Notes: generated from the sequence alone by a model not told the origin. Positions 27,711 to 36,031 are shown, counted from the first letter of the stretch. The stretch is 64,000 bases of DNA from an uncultured Bacteroidia bacterium (GCA_943789165.1 CALSTB010000003.1:62001-126000), one strand, 5' to 3'. Numbers and translations are program-made.

Positions 27711-27745
27711 GTATTTGTAAATACAATCACTAAATATTAAGTTTG
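27711..27745 (+). promoter_or_regulatory. Promoter with overlapping palindromic operator for the tetR-paa operon
   Basis: TTG at 27715-27717, a 20-base spacer and TAAGTTTG at 27738-27745 form a strong Bacteroidota promoter. The perfect palindrome GTATTTGTAAATAC (27711-27724) covers the -33 element, so a bound repressor would block RNA polymerase. Expected transcription start is near 27751, which favours the ATG at 27763 over that at 27754. Confidence 0.75.
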
Positions 27746-27753
27746 CCTAACGA

Positions 27754-28329
27754 ATGTTAGTTATGACAGAAAGGAAACTAGAAATTCTGACGATTGCGCA
27801 GGGTCTATTTATGACAAAAGGTTATCCTGCCACCAGCGTTAGAGACATAGCAAAAGCTGCTGGTGTTGAGGCTGCTTCGTTGTATAGCCACATCAACGGA
27901 AAAGAAGAATTACTGGATCGAACCTGCTTCGATTTAGCCGAAAAATTCCAAGACGGCATCGCAGAAGTGAATGATATTTATTTCGACGCTGCTCAAAAAT
28001 TAAAGATGGCCATCGATACGCATGTGCACATCTTGACAAATAACATCGAAGCGGCGGTTGTTTTTCAACGCGACTGGCGACATTTAAACGATCACCGAAG
28101 AAACGACTTTATTCAATTGCGAAATAAGTACGAAGATGGTTTTAGGGTGATTGTCCAAAACGGAATTGACGAAGGTTTATTCAGTGAAGTAGACGTAAAG
28201 TTTGCGGCATTGACCATTTTGTCAAGCCTAAATTGGATTGTAGAATGGTACGACCCAAAAGGCAAATTAAGTGCTAGTCAAATAGCGGAAAACTTGTTTA
28301 ATTTTACGTTCACAGGTTTAAGAAAATAA
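27754..28329 (+). CDS. TetR/AcrR-family regulator of the paa operon
   Basis: A 191-residue transcription factor. The N-terminal helix-turn-helix (about residues 8-55) has GYPATSVRDIAKAAGVEAAS with the recognition helix ending SLYSHINGKEELL. The C-terminal ligand domain is all-helical and typical of the family. It sits 34 bases before paaA on the same strand, so I infer it is the PaaR-type repressor released by phenylacetyl-CoA. The alternative start at 27763 (MTERKLEIL) fits the predicted promoter better. Confidence 0.9.
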   Translation: MLVMTERKLEILTIAQGLFMTKGYPATSVRDIAKAAGVEAASLYSHINGKEELLDRTCFDLAEKFQDGIAEVNDIYFDAAQKLKMAIDTHVHILTNNIEAAVVFQRDWRHLNDHRRNDFIQLRNKYEDGFRVIVQNGIDEGLFSEVDVKFAALTILSSLNWIVEWYDPKGKLSASQIAENLFNFTFTGLRK

Positions 28330-28363
28330 TACGAAAGTTCAAAAACGATTTTAACATATAACT

Positions 28364-29350
28364 ATGTACGGAAACGCATATATCGATCCAAACGAGAGAC
28401 CAGATTTTTTAAAAGACGAAGATCCAATTAAGCTAGCTGAGTTCGAAGCACGGATTCAAGCTGGGGAAAAAATAGAACCTCAAGATTGGATGCCAAAGAT
28501 GTACCGCAAACAGCTTATCAGAATGATTGAGCAACATGCGCACTCGGAAATTATTGGCTCCTTGCCGGAAGGAACATGGATTACACGTGCTCCTGGTTTC
28601 AGACGTAAACTCGCCTTAATGGCCAAGGTTCAAGACGAAGTTGGGCATGCACAATTGCTCTATTCAGCCGCAGAAACTCTAGGTAAATCTCGAGAAGATA
28701 TGATCAATGATTTGATCACTGGAAAATCTAAATATTCGAATGTATTCAATTATCCAGCGATCACTTGGGCTGACTCAGCTGTCATTGCTTGGTTGATTGA
28801 TGCAGGTGCAATCGTAAATCAATTGGCTAACTCGAAAGGAAGTTACGGACCTTATTGCCGTGCGTTAGAACGTATTTGTTATGAGGAATCTTTCCACCTA
28901 AAGTATGGACATGACAATGTGGTACATTTAGCAACAGGTACACCAAAACAACGTCAAATGGTTCAAGAAGCCTTGACAAGATGGTGGCCGCCAATCATGC
29001 ACTTCTTTGGCCCTAGCGATAAAATATCGGTTCACTCTGAAATATTAATGAACTGGAAGGTAAAAATGGCTTCCAATGACCACATGCGTCAGACCTTTTT
29101 AGACATGTATGTGCCAAAGATTTGGGACCTAGACTTGGTGTTACCTGATCCAAATTTGAAGAAAAATCCTGAGACAAAATTGTGGGAATACACAGAACCT
29201 GACTGGGAAGAATTCAAACGTGTGATCAATGGCGATGGTCCTTGTAATGCAGAGCGATTGGCAGTAAGACGTATGGCTGAAGAAAAAGGACGTTGGGTGA
29301 GAAAAGCCATATTAAAGCAAGATGCTGACTATGTACAGCCGTTTGCCTAA
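28364..29350 (+). CDS. paaA: Phenylacetyl-CoA epoxidase catalytic subunit PaaA
   Basis: Catalytic subunit of the multicomponent epoxidase that converts phenylacetyl-CoA to the ring 1,2-epoxide in aerobic phenylacetate breakdown. The 328-residue protein is a ferritin-like di-iron protein; the Glu/His metal ligand motifs are visible in KVQDEVGHAQLLYSAAE and YEESFHLKYGHDNV. Strongly PaaA-like at both ends (MYGNAYIDPNERPDFLKDED at the start). PaaB, PaaC and PaaD follow, interrupted by one extra gene. No PaaE reductase is present in this window. Confidence 0.97.
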   Translation: MYGNAYIDPNERPDFLKDEDPIKLAEFEARIQAGEKIEPQDWMPKMYRKQLIRMIEQHAHSEIIGSLPEGTWITRAPGFRRKLALMAKVQDEVGHAQLLYSAAETLGKSREDMINDLITGKSKYSNVFNYPAITWADSAVIAWLIDAGAIVNQLANSKGSYGPYCRALERICYEESFHLKYGHDNVVHLATGTPKQRQMVQEALTRWWPPIMHFFGPSDKISVHSEILMNWKVKMASNDHMRQTFLDMYVPKIWDLDLVLPDPNLKKNPETKLWEYTEPDWEEFKRVINGDGPCNAERLAVRRMAEEKGRWVRKAILKQDADYVQPFA

Positions 29351-29399
29351 TAAAATTAGTTCCATTTGATTACATTTGGTGTACACGAGATTCCATATT

Positions 29400-30776
29400 A
29401 TGAAAAAATTGTTCGGCTTGCTGTTGGCGCTGTTAGTTGGATTTTTTGCAAATGCACAACAAAATATTCCAAACGGAAATTTTGAAGATTGGGGTGTACA
29501 CAAAACTGATGTTCTTGACACTTGGGTTGTAAGTGGCACCGTCAATCCTAGTACCGACGCTTATTCAGGTACGAAATCTATTCGGTTAGAAAATAAAGCA
29601 TCAGCAAAAACACGAGGCTTCGTAACCTCTGGTCCTTTTGTTGGAAACAGGTTATTAGGCGTTCCGTATGACGAACAACCATTAAGCATTCGTTTTAGAG
29701 CTAAATATGATTTGGCATTAGGTGACCAAGCGCAAATGGCTTGTTTGTTTTCGTATAAAGGAAATACAATTGCCTATGCAGGTTTGACCATTGAGGGATC
29801 TAGTAATGATACCTTTTCATATTTCTCAGTACCGATTACATGGACTGTTAGTACAAATCCAGACAGTGTTGCACTCGCGCTAAGCTCATTGAACTTAGAG
29901 ACACAAGAGTTTAACGGAGACGGTTATATCATCTTTGACGATTTACATTTTGCTACCATTTCAACTCGAAACAAGGCAATACCAAATGGTGATTTTGAAA
30001 ACTGGACTACAAAAAAGCGAGACGATTTAACGTCATGGTATACCACCGACGACTACATATTTGAACTTACCGGACTCGAATTTCCAAATCCTTTAGTAGT
30101 GCAATCAAACAAAGGTCGTTCAGGTACAAAAGGCGTGGAATTAACTACTCAAGATTTGAACAACGACCTTATTCCTGGAATGATAGTAGTGGGCGATGCC
30201 TTCCGCGATTTTGAAAAACCCACATTTGCCATGAATAACCGTTGGAAATACTTTGAAGGTTATTACCAATACAAACCCGTCAATGGCGATTCAGCCTTCT
30301 TTGCGGCTTTCCTGTTTAAATCAGGTATTCCCATCGGTGGTGTCCAATTTACCATAGACCAAACCACTACTTCATATACCTATTTCTCTAAAGAGATCGC
30401 GTATTATACGAGTGTGGCACCGGACAGTGCAGTCGTATTTATTACCTCATCTAATCCAGATGATTCAAGAGGTGAGGGAAGCTGGTTGCTATTGGATGAC
30501 ATCCAGTTTTCGGATAACAATTCCAGTGTGTTTGACGTCAATCTCAATAAACTTACGGTGTATCCGAACCCGTTTCAAAACGAAATACATTTTTCTGGTA
30601 TTGATCAAATGATTGGTGCCGATTTTACAATAGTTGACGTGCTGGGCAAACCAGTGACGGAAGGCATATTAACGCGCAACTTGACAGTTGATTTAACTGA
30701 TCAATTACCGGGTGTCTATATACTTCACATCTCGGGCAAGCATGTCAAAACAACCAAAATATTAGTTAAAGAATGA
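29400..30776 (+). CDS. T9SS-exported protein with two tandem jelly-roll-like domains, inside the paa operon
   Basis: I start it at the ATG at 29400, which opens with a signal peptide (MKKLFGLLLALLVGFFANAQ). The 458-residue protein has two similar domains, each opening with IPNGNFEDW or IPNGDFENW and ending in an IIFDDLHF or LLLDDIQF strand (about residues 22-190 and 195-385). This is the pattern of PCMD/carbohydrate-binding-module-like beta-sandwiches. The C-terminal T9SS type A sorting domain follows (LTVYPNPFQNEIHFSG ... KTTKILVKE). The stop overlaps the paaB start as ATGA, so it is translated with the epoxidase genes. Its role is unknown. Confidence 0.88.
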   Translation: MKKLFGLLLALLVGFFANAQQNIPNGNFEDWGVHKTDVLDTWVVSGTVNPSTDAYSGTKSIRLENKASAKTRGFVTSGPFVGNRLLGVPYDEQPLSIRFRAKYDLALGDQAQMACLFSYKGNTIAYAGLTIEGSSNDTFSYFSVPITWTVSTNPDSVALALSSLNLETQEFNGDGYIIFDDLHFATISTRNKAIPNGDFENWTTKKRDDLTSWYTTDDYIFELTGLEFPNPLVVQSNKGRSGTKGVELTTQDLNNDLIPGMIVVGDAFRDFEKPTFAMNNRWKYFEGYYQYKPVNGDSAFFAAFLFKSGIPIGGVQFTIDQTTTSYTYFSKEIAYYTSVAPDSAVVFITSSNPDDSRGEGSWLLLDDIQFSDNNSSVFDVNLNKLTVYPNPFQNEIHFSGIDQMIGADFTIVDVLGKPVTEGILTRNLTVDLTDQLPGVYILHISGKHVKTTKILVKE

Positions 30777-31141
30777 TTAAGTCATTAGACCCAAGAATTG
30801 ACAGAGCTCAACTAACACATGATGCGATTGAGCCATTAAAAAAGATGGACCAGTTTCAAACATTCGAAGTGTTTCATCAAACCAAAAGAGGTCAACAACA
30901 CGTACATGTAGGCATAGTACACGCACCAAACGCCGATATGGCGCTATTGTATGCGAAAGAGCAATATGCACGTAGAGGCGAAACTGCCAATATTTGGGTG
31001 GTTGCTTCTGAGCACGTTTCTGCAACAGAATATTTCGACCAAGACATATTCGAGACCACTCCAGAGAAATTTCACAGAGATCCTGCCACTTACAAAGTGA
31101 TGGACAGAATTAAGGCGTACAAAAACCGAGTAAAAGCATAA
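30773..31141 (+). CDS. paaB: Phenylacetyl-CoA epoxidase subunit PaaB
   Basis: Small structural subunit that bridges PaaAC heterodimers in the epoxidase complex. The 122-residue protein carries the usual FEVFHQTKRGQQHVHVG opening of the core and MALLYAKEQYARRGE in the middle. Start by ATGA overlap with the preceding exported-protein gene; one base separates it from paaC. Confidence 0.95.
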   Translation: MIKSLDPRIDRAQLTHDAIEPLKKMDQFQTFEVFHQTKRGQQHVHVGIVHAPNADMALLYAKEQYARRGETANIWVVASEHVSATEYFDQDIFETTPEKFHRDPATYKVMDRIKAYKNRVKA

Positions 31142-31142
31142 C

Positions 31143-31910
31143 ATGGATTTTTTTAACGACAAACATGTTGAAGCAGCAAAAGACTTGCTTTACAAAATGG
31201 CAGATGATCAATTAATCATAGGTCACAGAAATAGTGAATGGACTGGTTTAGGTCCGATATTAGAAGAAGACATTGCTTTCAGTAGCATGGCTCAAGACAA
31301 ACTTGGTCAGAGTGAACATTTATACAATTTGTTACACGAATTAGGTGAAGCTGATGCAGACACAGTAGCATTTACCCGAAACGAGAAACAATTTCATTGC
31401 TGCCATCTGGTAGAATTACCCATTGGTGAATATGATTTTAGTTTGATCCGTCATTTTCTTTTTGATATGGCTGAAGCAATTCGATTTGAAATGCTGGTTG
31501 ATTCAAGCTATGAAAACCTAGCTCGTTTGGCACGTAAGTTTAAAGGTGAAATTAAATACCACACCATGCACGCGAATACTTGGGTGCAACAACTTGCGAA
31601 TGGTAACGAAGAAAGCAAAACAAGGATGCAATCTGCTTTAAATATGGCATGGCCATTGGCTTTAGGCATTTTTGAACCTGGACAACACGAAACTGTGTTA
31701 GCTGAAGCAAATATTTTTGCCGGAGAAGCTGCCTTACAAGAAAAATGGACGGCTGAGATTACTGCCCTTATCACGAAGGCTGGATTGACAATTCCAAATG
31801 ATGCTACTCCAGTTTATGGTGGAAGAACAGGAACACATACGCCTCATTTGCAACCGTTATTAGATGAAATGACCGAAGTGTATTCTATCGACCCTTCTGC
31901 AGATTGGTAA
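31143..31910 (+). CDS. paaC: Phenylacetyl-CoA epoxidase subunit PaaC
   Basis: Structural partner of PaaA with a ferritin-like fold but without a working di-iron centre. The 255-residue length is normal. Diagnostic parts are HRNSEWTGLGPILEEDIAFS near the N-terminus, FDMAEAIRFEMLVDSSYE in the middle and YGGRTGTHTPHLQPLLDEM near the C-terminus. The stop shares a base with the paaD start (TAATG). Confidence 0.96.
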   Translation: MDFFNDKHVEAAKDLLYKMADDQLIIGHRNSEWTGLGPILEEDIAFSSMAQDKLGQSEHLYNLLHELGEADADTVAFTRNEKQFHCCHLVELPIGEYDFSLIRHFLFDMAEAIRFEMLVDSSYENLARLARKFKGEIKYHTMHANTWVQQLANGNEESKTRMQSALNMAWPLALGIFEPGQHETVLAEANIFAGEAALQEKWTAEITALITKAGLTIPNDATPVYGGRTGTHTPHLQPLLDEMTEVYSIDPSADW

Positions 31911-32416
31911 TGGACAAAATCCTTCAAACAAAATATACAGAAAACGACATTCGAACCTTTTTAAAAGAGGTTAAAGATCCAGAGATTCCTCCTATTTCCA
32001 TTGTGGACTTAGGCATCGTCACAAAAATTAACGTTTCGGAAACGAACGACGTTCATGTTACCCTAACGCCCACCTTTGCTGGTTGTCCTGCTCTAAAAAT
32101 AATGGAAGAATTGGTAAAGGATCGACTTGAAAAAGAAGAAGCGTTAGGAAAAATAACAGTAGAAACAAGTTTTGAAACGACTTGGACGACCGATTTAATT
32201 AGTGACGAAGGTAGAGAAGCCTTGTTAAAACATGGATTGGCGCCTCCTAAGCAAAATGTTGGTTATATGGAATTGGATGTGTTGTCTGATACACCTTGTC
32301 CGTTTTGTTCAAGTAGAAATACGACCTTAAAAAGTCCATTTGGGCCAACCCTCTGTAGAAGTTTGCACTATTGCAACAATTGCCTCCAGGCATTCGAAGG
32401 ATTTAAACCCGTTTAG
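31910..32416 (+). CDS. paaD: PaaD, phenylacetyl-CoA epoxidase assembly factor
   Basis: MIP18-type protein thought to help insert or repair the metal centre of the epoxidase. The 168-residue protein has the N-terminal MIP18/DUF59 domain (EVKDPEIPPISIVDLGIV and PTFAGCPALKIMEEL) and a C-terminal zinc-ribbon-like region with CPFC, a further Cys in GPTLCRSLHY and CNNC. I use the ATG at 31910, overlapping the paaC stop as TAATG, rather than a TTG six bases earlier. Confidence 0.95.
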   Translation: MDKILQTKYTENDIRTFLKEVKDPEIPPISIVDLGIVTKINVSETNDVHVTLTPTFAGCPALKIMEELVKDRLEKEEALGKITVETSFETTWTTDLISDEGREALLKHGLAPPKQNVGYMELDVLSDTPCPFCSSRNTTLKSPFGPTLCRSLHYCNNCLQAFEGFKPV

Positions 32417-32443
32417 CGTTTTGTAAAGAAGTACATTTGTTAC

Positions 32444-33820
32444 GTGCAGTATGCCGTTGTAGACATAGAAACCACAGGTCAGTCGAATAAGATTACCGAG
32501 ATTGCCGTTTATGTGTATGACGATGAAAAACGTCAGATTATTGAAGAATATGCTTCTTTAGTGAATCCTGAATGCGCCATCCCTCCTTTTATCACCAAAC
32601 TCACAGGAATTGATAACGATATGGTGGCCTCGGCACCCCGGTTTTTCGAAATCGCCAAAGACGTTCATCGAATCACAGAAAACAGAGTGTTTGTAGCGCA
32701 TAATGTCGCTTTCGACTACAATGTCATTCGTGGTGAATTTAAGGATTTAGGGGCAGATTATCGCCGTAAAAAAATATGTACTGTTCGCTTAAGTCGTAAA
32801 ATATTTCCTGGCTTAAAGTCCTATAGTTTGGGGAAACTTTGCGTGTCCTTAGACATCCCAATACACGACCGTCACAGAGCCACAGGCGATGCAAAAGCCA
32901 CAACCATATTGCTCGAAATGCTGTTAAACAGCAATAAACCACAAGTTGAGTTGGTGGCCAAAGGAAAAACAAAGGAGGGAAGCTTGCCTCCTCATTTACC
33001 TCGAGAAAGCTTTGAAAAACTGCCTGACCAAACTGGCGTATATTATATGCACAACGAAGAGGGTAAGGTTATCTACGTTGGCAAATCAAAAGAGATACGC
33101 ACGCGCATTAGCAGTCACTTTTCCGACAATAGCTTGCGAAAGCTCTCATTTAAAAATCAGATATTCGACATCACGTATCAGATTACTGGTTCTGAGTTTT
33201 TAGCATTATTAGTTGAAGCCGCAGAAATTAAAAACCACTTCCCAGAATTTAATCGAGCCCAGAAATACTCGGGAACGGGATATGCGCTTTACCAATACCA
33301 TGATCAAAAAGGCATATTGAGGATGGACGTGGTAAAGAACAGAAAGTTTTTAGACAAACCTATTGCCTCATTTTCAAACACAACTCGGGCTAAAACCTTT
33401 CTACGCGAGCTGGTCGAATCCTTCAACTTGTGTTCAAAAATGACCGGTCTTCAAAAAACAAATGAAGCCTGTTTCGATCATCAAATCGGCCGATGTCATG
33501 GTATATGTGTAGGTAAAGAAGACGTTTCCTCTTACAATGAAAGAGTCAACGAAGCGGTTGAAAGTTTTACCCTACAATGCGGCACCTATCTCGTTTGGTT
33601 AAAAGGCAGAACACGGGAAGAAAAATCGTTTATTTACATTGAGAACGGCATTTATAAAGGTTATGGCTTTGTGGACCCATTGACTCAAATGAACAATATT
33701 GGTGAGGTTTTAGAGACCATCATTCCCCAAAAACACAACGCCGACATTCAGCATATTTTGAATGCGCAAATGCAAAATGTTCCCGCAAAAAACATTGTCC
33801 ATTTTTCAACTGCTCAATAG
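32444..33820 (+). CDS. DEDDh exonuclease fused to GIY-YIG endonuclease
   Basis: A 458-residue fusion. The N-terminal part is a DnaQ-like 3'-5' exonuclease: YAVVDIETTG (Asp, Glu), RVFVAHNVAFDYNVI and HRATGDAKAT (His, Asp). The middle is a GIY-YIG domain starting TGVYYMHNEEGKVIYVGKS (about residue 197), as in UvrC and Cho. After it comes a UvrC-like CFDHQIGRCHGICVG segment. Such DnaQ-UvrC-type fusions occur in several phyla and are expected to act in DNA repair; the exact substrate is untested here. GTG start. It follows paaD by 27 bases and may be co-transcribed. Confidence 0.9.
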   Translation: MQYAVVDIETTGQSNKITEIAVYVYDDEKRQIIEEYASLVNPECAIPPFITKLTGIDNDMVASAPRFFEIAKDVHRITENRVFVAHNVAFDYNVIRGEFKDLGADYRRKKICTVRLSRKIFPGLKSYSLGKLCVSLDIPIHDRHRATGDAKATTILLEMLLNSNKPQVELVAKGKTKEGSLPPHLPRESFEKLPDQTGVYYMHNEEGKVIYVGKSKEIRTRISSHFSDNSLRKLSFKNQIFDITYQITGSEFLALLVEAAEIKNHFPEFNRAQKYSGTGYALYQYHDQKGILRMDVVKNRKFLDKPIASFSNTTRAKTFLRELVESFNLCSKMTGLQKTNEACFDHQIGRCHGICVGKEDVSSYNERVNEAVESFTLQCGTYLVWLKGRTREEKSFIYIENGIYKGYGFVDPLTQMNNIGEVLETIIPQKHNADIQHILNAQMQNVPAKNIVHFSTAQ

Positions 33821-33839
33821 AGTGGAATCATTCGTTCTT

Positions 33840-33847
33840 TAGATTTG
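33840..33847 (+). promoter_or_regulatory. Candidate -7 box TAGATTTG for the ECF sigma operon
   Basis: Exact TAnnTTTG match 36 bases before the proposed sigma-factor start region. No clear TTG at -33, as is often seen in promoters driven by a dedicated sigma factor. Confidence 0.45.
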
Positions 33848-33875
33848 TCTAAATTCACGATTAATCGATTGACGT

Positions 33876-34439
33876 CTGGTTGCCGAAAAACATACCGACA
33901 AACAAATTATTGAACGCGTATTATCGGGTGAGCAGGAACTGTTTGCCTTAATTATAGATCGGTACAAAGACCGAATAGCTGGTGTTTGCTTTAATATGTT
34001 GAAGGATCGAAACACGGCTGAAGAAGTAGGACAAGAAACCTTTATTCGGCTATACAAATCTCTGTCACAATATAATTTCAAAAGCAGTTTGGGTACATAT
34101 GTAACCCGAATTGCGATTAATCTCTCCTTAAACAAACTAGATTCAATCAAACGACGAAGAAATCGGTTTGTTCAACAGGAAGAACACCATAAGGCTTTTG
34201 AGTCGACAGAAGCTTCCTTTAGTGCAGAAATGGAAAACAAGGAGTTGGTCGAAATTGGACTCCAAAGTCTATCCCCTGAAGCACGAAGTGTGGTTGTTCT
34301 CAGAATGATTGAGGGATACTCTGTGAAAGAAACTTCCGATATGTTCGGAATAGCAGAGGGCACTGTTATGTCTAAACTAAACAGAGCGATGAAGAAGATG
34401 AAAGAAACGTTAATAAAATATTCGCTTAAAAATGAATAA
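33876..34439 (+). CDS. ECF-type RNA polymerase sigma factor with no standard start codon
   Basis: About 187 residues. Sigma region 2 (LFALIIDRYKDRIAGVCF, then RNTAEEVGQETFIRLYKSL) and region 4 (SLSPEARSVVVLRMIEGYS, then MFGIAEGTVMSKLNRAMKKM) are complete. The frame is open only from 33873, and no ATG, GTG or TTG lies before region 2; the first ATG (33996) would cut region 2.1. Either it starts at the CTG at 33876, or one base is extra at 33878-33879, which would restore a TTG start at 33869 (MTSVAEKHTDKQ). It overlaps the next gene by 8 bases. Confidence 0.88.
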   Translation: MVAEKHTDKQIIERVLSGEQELFALIIDRYKDRIAGVCFNMLKDRNTAEEVGQETFIRLYKSLSQYNFKSSLGTYVTRIAINLSLNKLDSIKRRRNRFVQQEEHHKAFESTEASFSAEMENKELVEIGLQSLSPEARSVVVLRMIEGYSVKETSDMFGIAEGTVMSKLNRAMKKMKETLIKYSLKNE

Positions 34440-34734
34440 CCTAGAACACATATTAAAATCACATGGTGAGACGAAGCAACGATTCAGTGAATCGTTCACA
34501 CAAACCGTCATGGATCAAATTAAATCCATAAACACTTTACAAGTTAAGGTAATCTCAATCTGGCAAAGTAGGGTCTGGAAGTTGGCCGCGGCCTGTTTCG
34601 TAGGCTGTATCATTTCGCTTTATGCCTTAGACGGTACGGTATCTGTTGATTCAATACTCGGTCTTTCAGAATACAGTGATATTGAGATTAGTCAATCTTA
34701 TCAAACCTATAGTGTTTGGGACGCAGAATATTAA
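34432..34734 (+). CDS. Small single-span membrane protein, likely anti-sigma factor
   Basis: A 100-residue protein overlapping the sigma gene. The N-terminal 45 residues are polar and helical, followed by one transmembrane helix (about residues 47-65, WKLAAACFVGCIISLYAL) and a short periplasmic tail. No zinc-binding anti-sigma motif is visible. Size, topology and position match the small anti-sigma proteins next to ECF sigma genes, so I infer that it holds the sigma factor at the membrane. Confidence 0.7.
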   Translation: MNNLEHILKSHGETKQRFSESFTQTVMDQIKSINTLQVKVISIWQSRVWKLAAACFVGCIISLYALDGTVSVDSILGLSEYSDIEISQSYQTYSVWDAEY

Positions 34735-34744
34735 TTAGAATCAA

Positions 34745-35146
34745 ATGAAAACAAATTTACGTATTGTCATTATTGGGCTGATTTGCTTGACACTGGGTGT
34801 GGTCATTGGGTTTTTTACAGCAGGCCGAATTACGAAAAAACGCATTCACCAAAAAGTTGAAATGCAACAGCCACCAAGATTCAAGTCTATTTTAGAGGAT
34901 AAATTGGATTTAACTCCAGCACAACAAGATGCGTTTGATAACGTTTTTAAAGAACACATGGGTCGTATGCAAGCCATGGACAAAGAGATGTTTGAAAAGC
35001 GTAAGTCAGAGTTTGACGCTTTGTTTTCAGACTTAAAACAAGGCTTAGATGAAGCCCAAATGAAGAAGTTAGAACGATTTGCAGAAAGGTTTAAATCGCG
35101 CAAACATCGACCAAGACCAGAACATCCTCCACGAAATAGGGAATAG
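34745..35146 (+). CDS. Membrane-anchored Spy/CnrX-like stress sensor protein
   Basis: A 133-residue protein with one N-terminal transmembrane helix (about residues 7-29) and a helical periplasmic domain with the LTPAQQDAFDNVF motif typical of the LTxxQ (Spy/CpxP/CnrX) group, ending in a Pro/Arg/His-rich tail (RKHRPRPEHPPRN). In the CnrH/CnrY/CnrX system such a protein senses metal for the ECF sigma pair. The His-rich tail could bind metal, but this is inference. Confidence 0.75.
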   Translation: MKTNLRIVIIGLICLTLGVVIGFFTAGRITKKRIHQKVEMQQPPRFKSILEDKLDLTPAQQDAFDNVFKEHMGRMQAMDKEMFEKRKSEFDALFSDLKQGLDEAQMKKLERFAERFKSRKHRPRPEHPPRNRE

Positions 35147-35187
35147 ATGGTCAAAATGCATTGTCAAATAAGCAAACAATAGATAAA

Positions 35188-35979
35188 ATGAAAAAAATTA
35201 AAATTACAGCTTTACTGATTGTCCTAGGGGCAGGTTTAGCGTTTGCACAAGGTCCTAGAGGAGAACATCCTAGAGGCGACATGATGAAAAACAAGATCGA
35301 ACACTTGGATTCGATAGTGGATTTAACAGAGGATCAAAAAACAAAAATCACAGCGTTACAGACTGACTTAAAAGTCAAAATGAAAGAAGCGCGGTCTAAT
35401 CAGGACAGAGACGCAATGAAAGCGTTGCGCGACAAGCATAAGTCGGATATCGAGGCCATCCTAACGCCAGAGCAAAACGAAAAATTAAAAGCGGCGAAGG
35501 AAGCAAAACGAGCTGATATGAAGGAAATGCGTTCTGAATTGAAGAAATACAAGGATGAACAAATCAAACCAACCTTAAAGTTAAAACGTGAAGAATTCGA
35601 CAAGTCTTTGACTGAAGATGAGAAAGCAACTATATCAGCCTTAAGGACTGAAATGAAAGCAATGCGCGCGAATAAAAAGACTGAAAGTGACGGCAAACCA
35701 CAGCACCGGGATCCTGAGCAACGTAAGTTAATGAAGGAAAAATTGGATGCCAGTCTGGCTCCTATAGTAGAAGCTCACAAAGCAGAATTAGAGAAAGTAG
35801 AGTCAGATCTACAACCATTGCGTGATACTTGGAAAGCCGATATGGAACAGATTAAAGAAAAGCACGATGCTGTTTGTAAAGACAAAAAGTGTAAAGGTAA
35901 AAAAGGCAAACATAAAAGAGATCATGCCGACAAAGGCACTATGAAATACTATAAATTCTTACTGATGAATTTTGAATAA
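35188..35979 (+). CDS. Periplasmic Spy/CpxP-like protein with LTxxQ motifs
   Basis: I start it at the ATG at 35188, which opens a clear signal peptide (MKKIKITALLIVLGAGLAFAQ). The 263-residue mature protein is almost all helical and very rich in Lys, Glu and Asp. It has two LTxxQ-type motifs (LTEDQKTKITALQ and LTPEQNEKLKAAKE) and a basic Cys/His-containing end (CKDKKCKGKKGKHKRDH). Spy-type proteins are chaperones induced by envelope stress. Last gene of the sigma cluster, followed by a strong terminator. Confidence 0.82.
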   Translation: MKKIKITALLIVLGAGLAFAQGPRGEHPRGDMMKNKIEHLDSIVDLTEDQKTKITALQTDLKVKMKEARSNQDRDAMKALRDKHKSDIEAILTPEQNEKLKAAKEAKRADMKEMRSELKKYKDEQIKPTLKLKREEFDKSLTEDEKATISALRTEMKAMRANKKTESDGKPQHRDPEQRKLMKEKLDASLAPIVEAHKAELEKVESDLQPLRDTWKADMEQIKEKHDAVCKDKKCKGKKGKHKRDHADKGTMKYYKFLLMNFE

Positions 35980-36004
35980 GTTGGCTTAAAAACTCGTTCA
36001 ATTG

Positions 36005-36031
36005 GGGCTCTGCATTGCAGGGCCCTTTTTT
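36005..36031 (+). terminator. Rho-independent terminator after the Spy-like gene
   Basis: A 9-bp stem (GGGCTCTGC / GCAGGGCCC, one G-U pair), 3-base loop and six T. The lysS stop codon on the other strand (36030-36032) lies at its T run. Confidence 0.92.

Noticed and set aside
33880-33912. TTG at 33880 as start of the sigma factor
   Set aside because: It is in the wrong frame (reads MPKNIPTNK) and soon leaves any sigma-like sequence.
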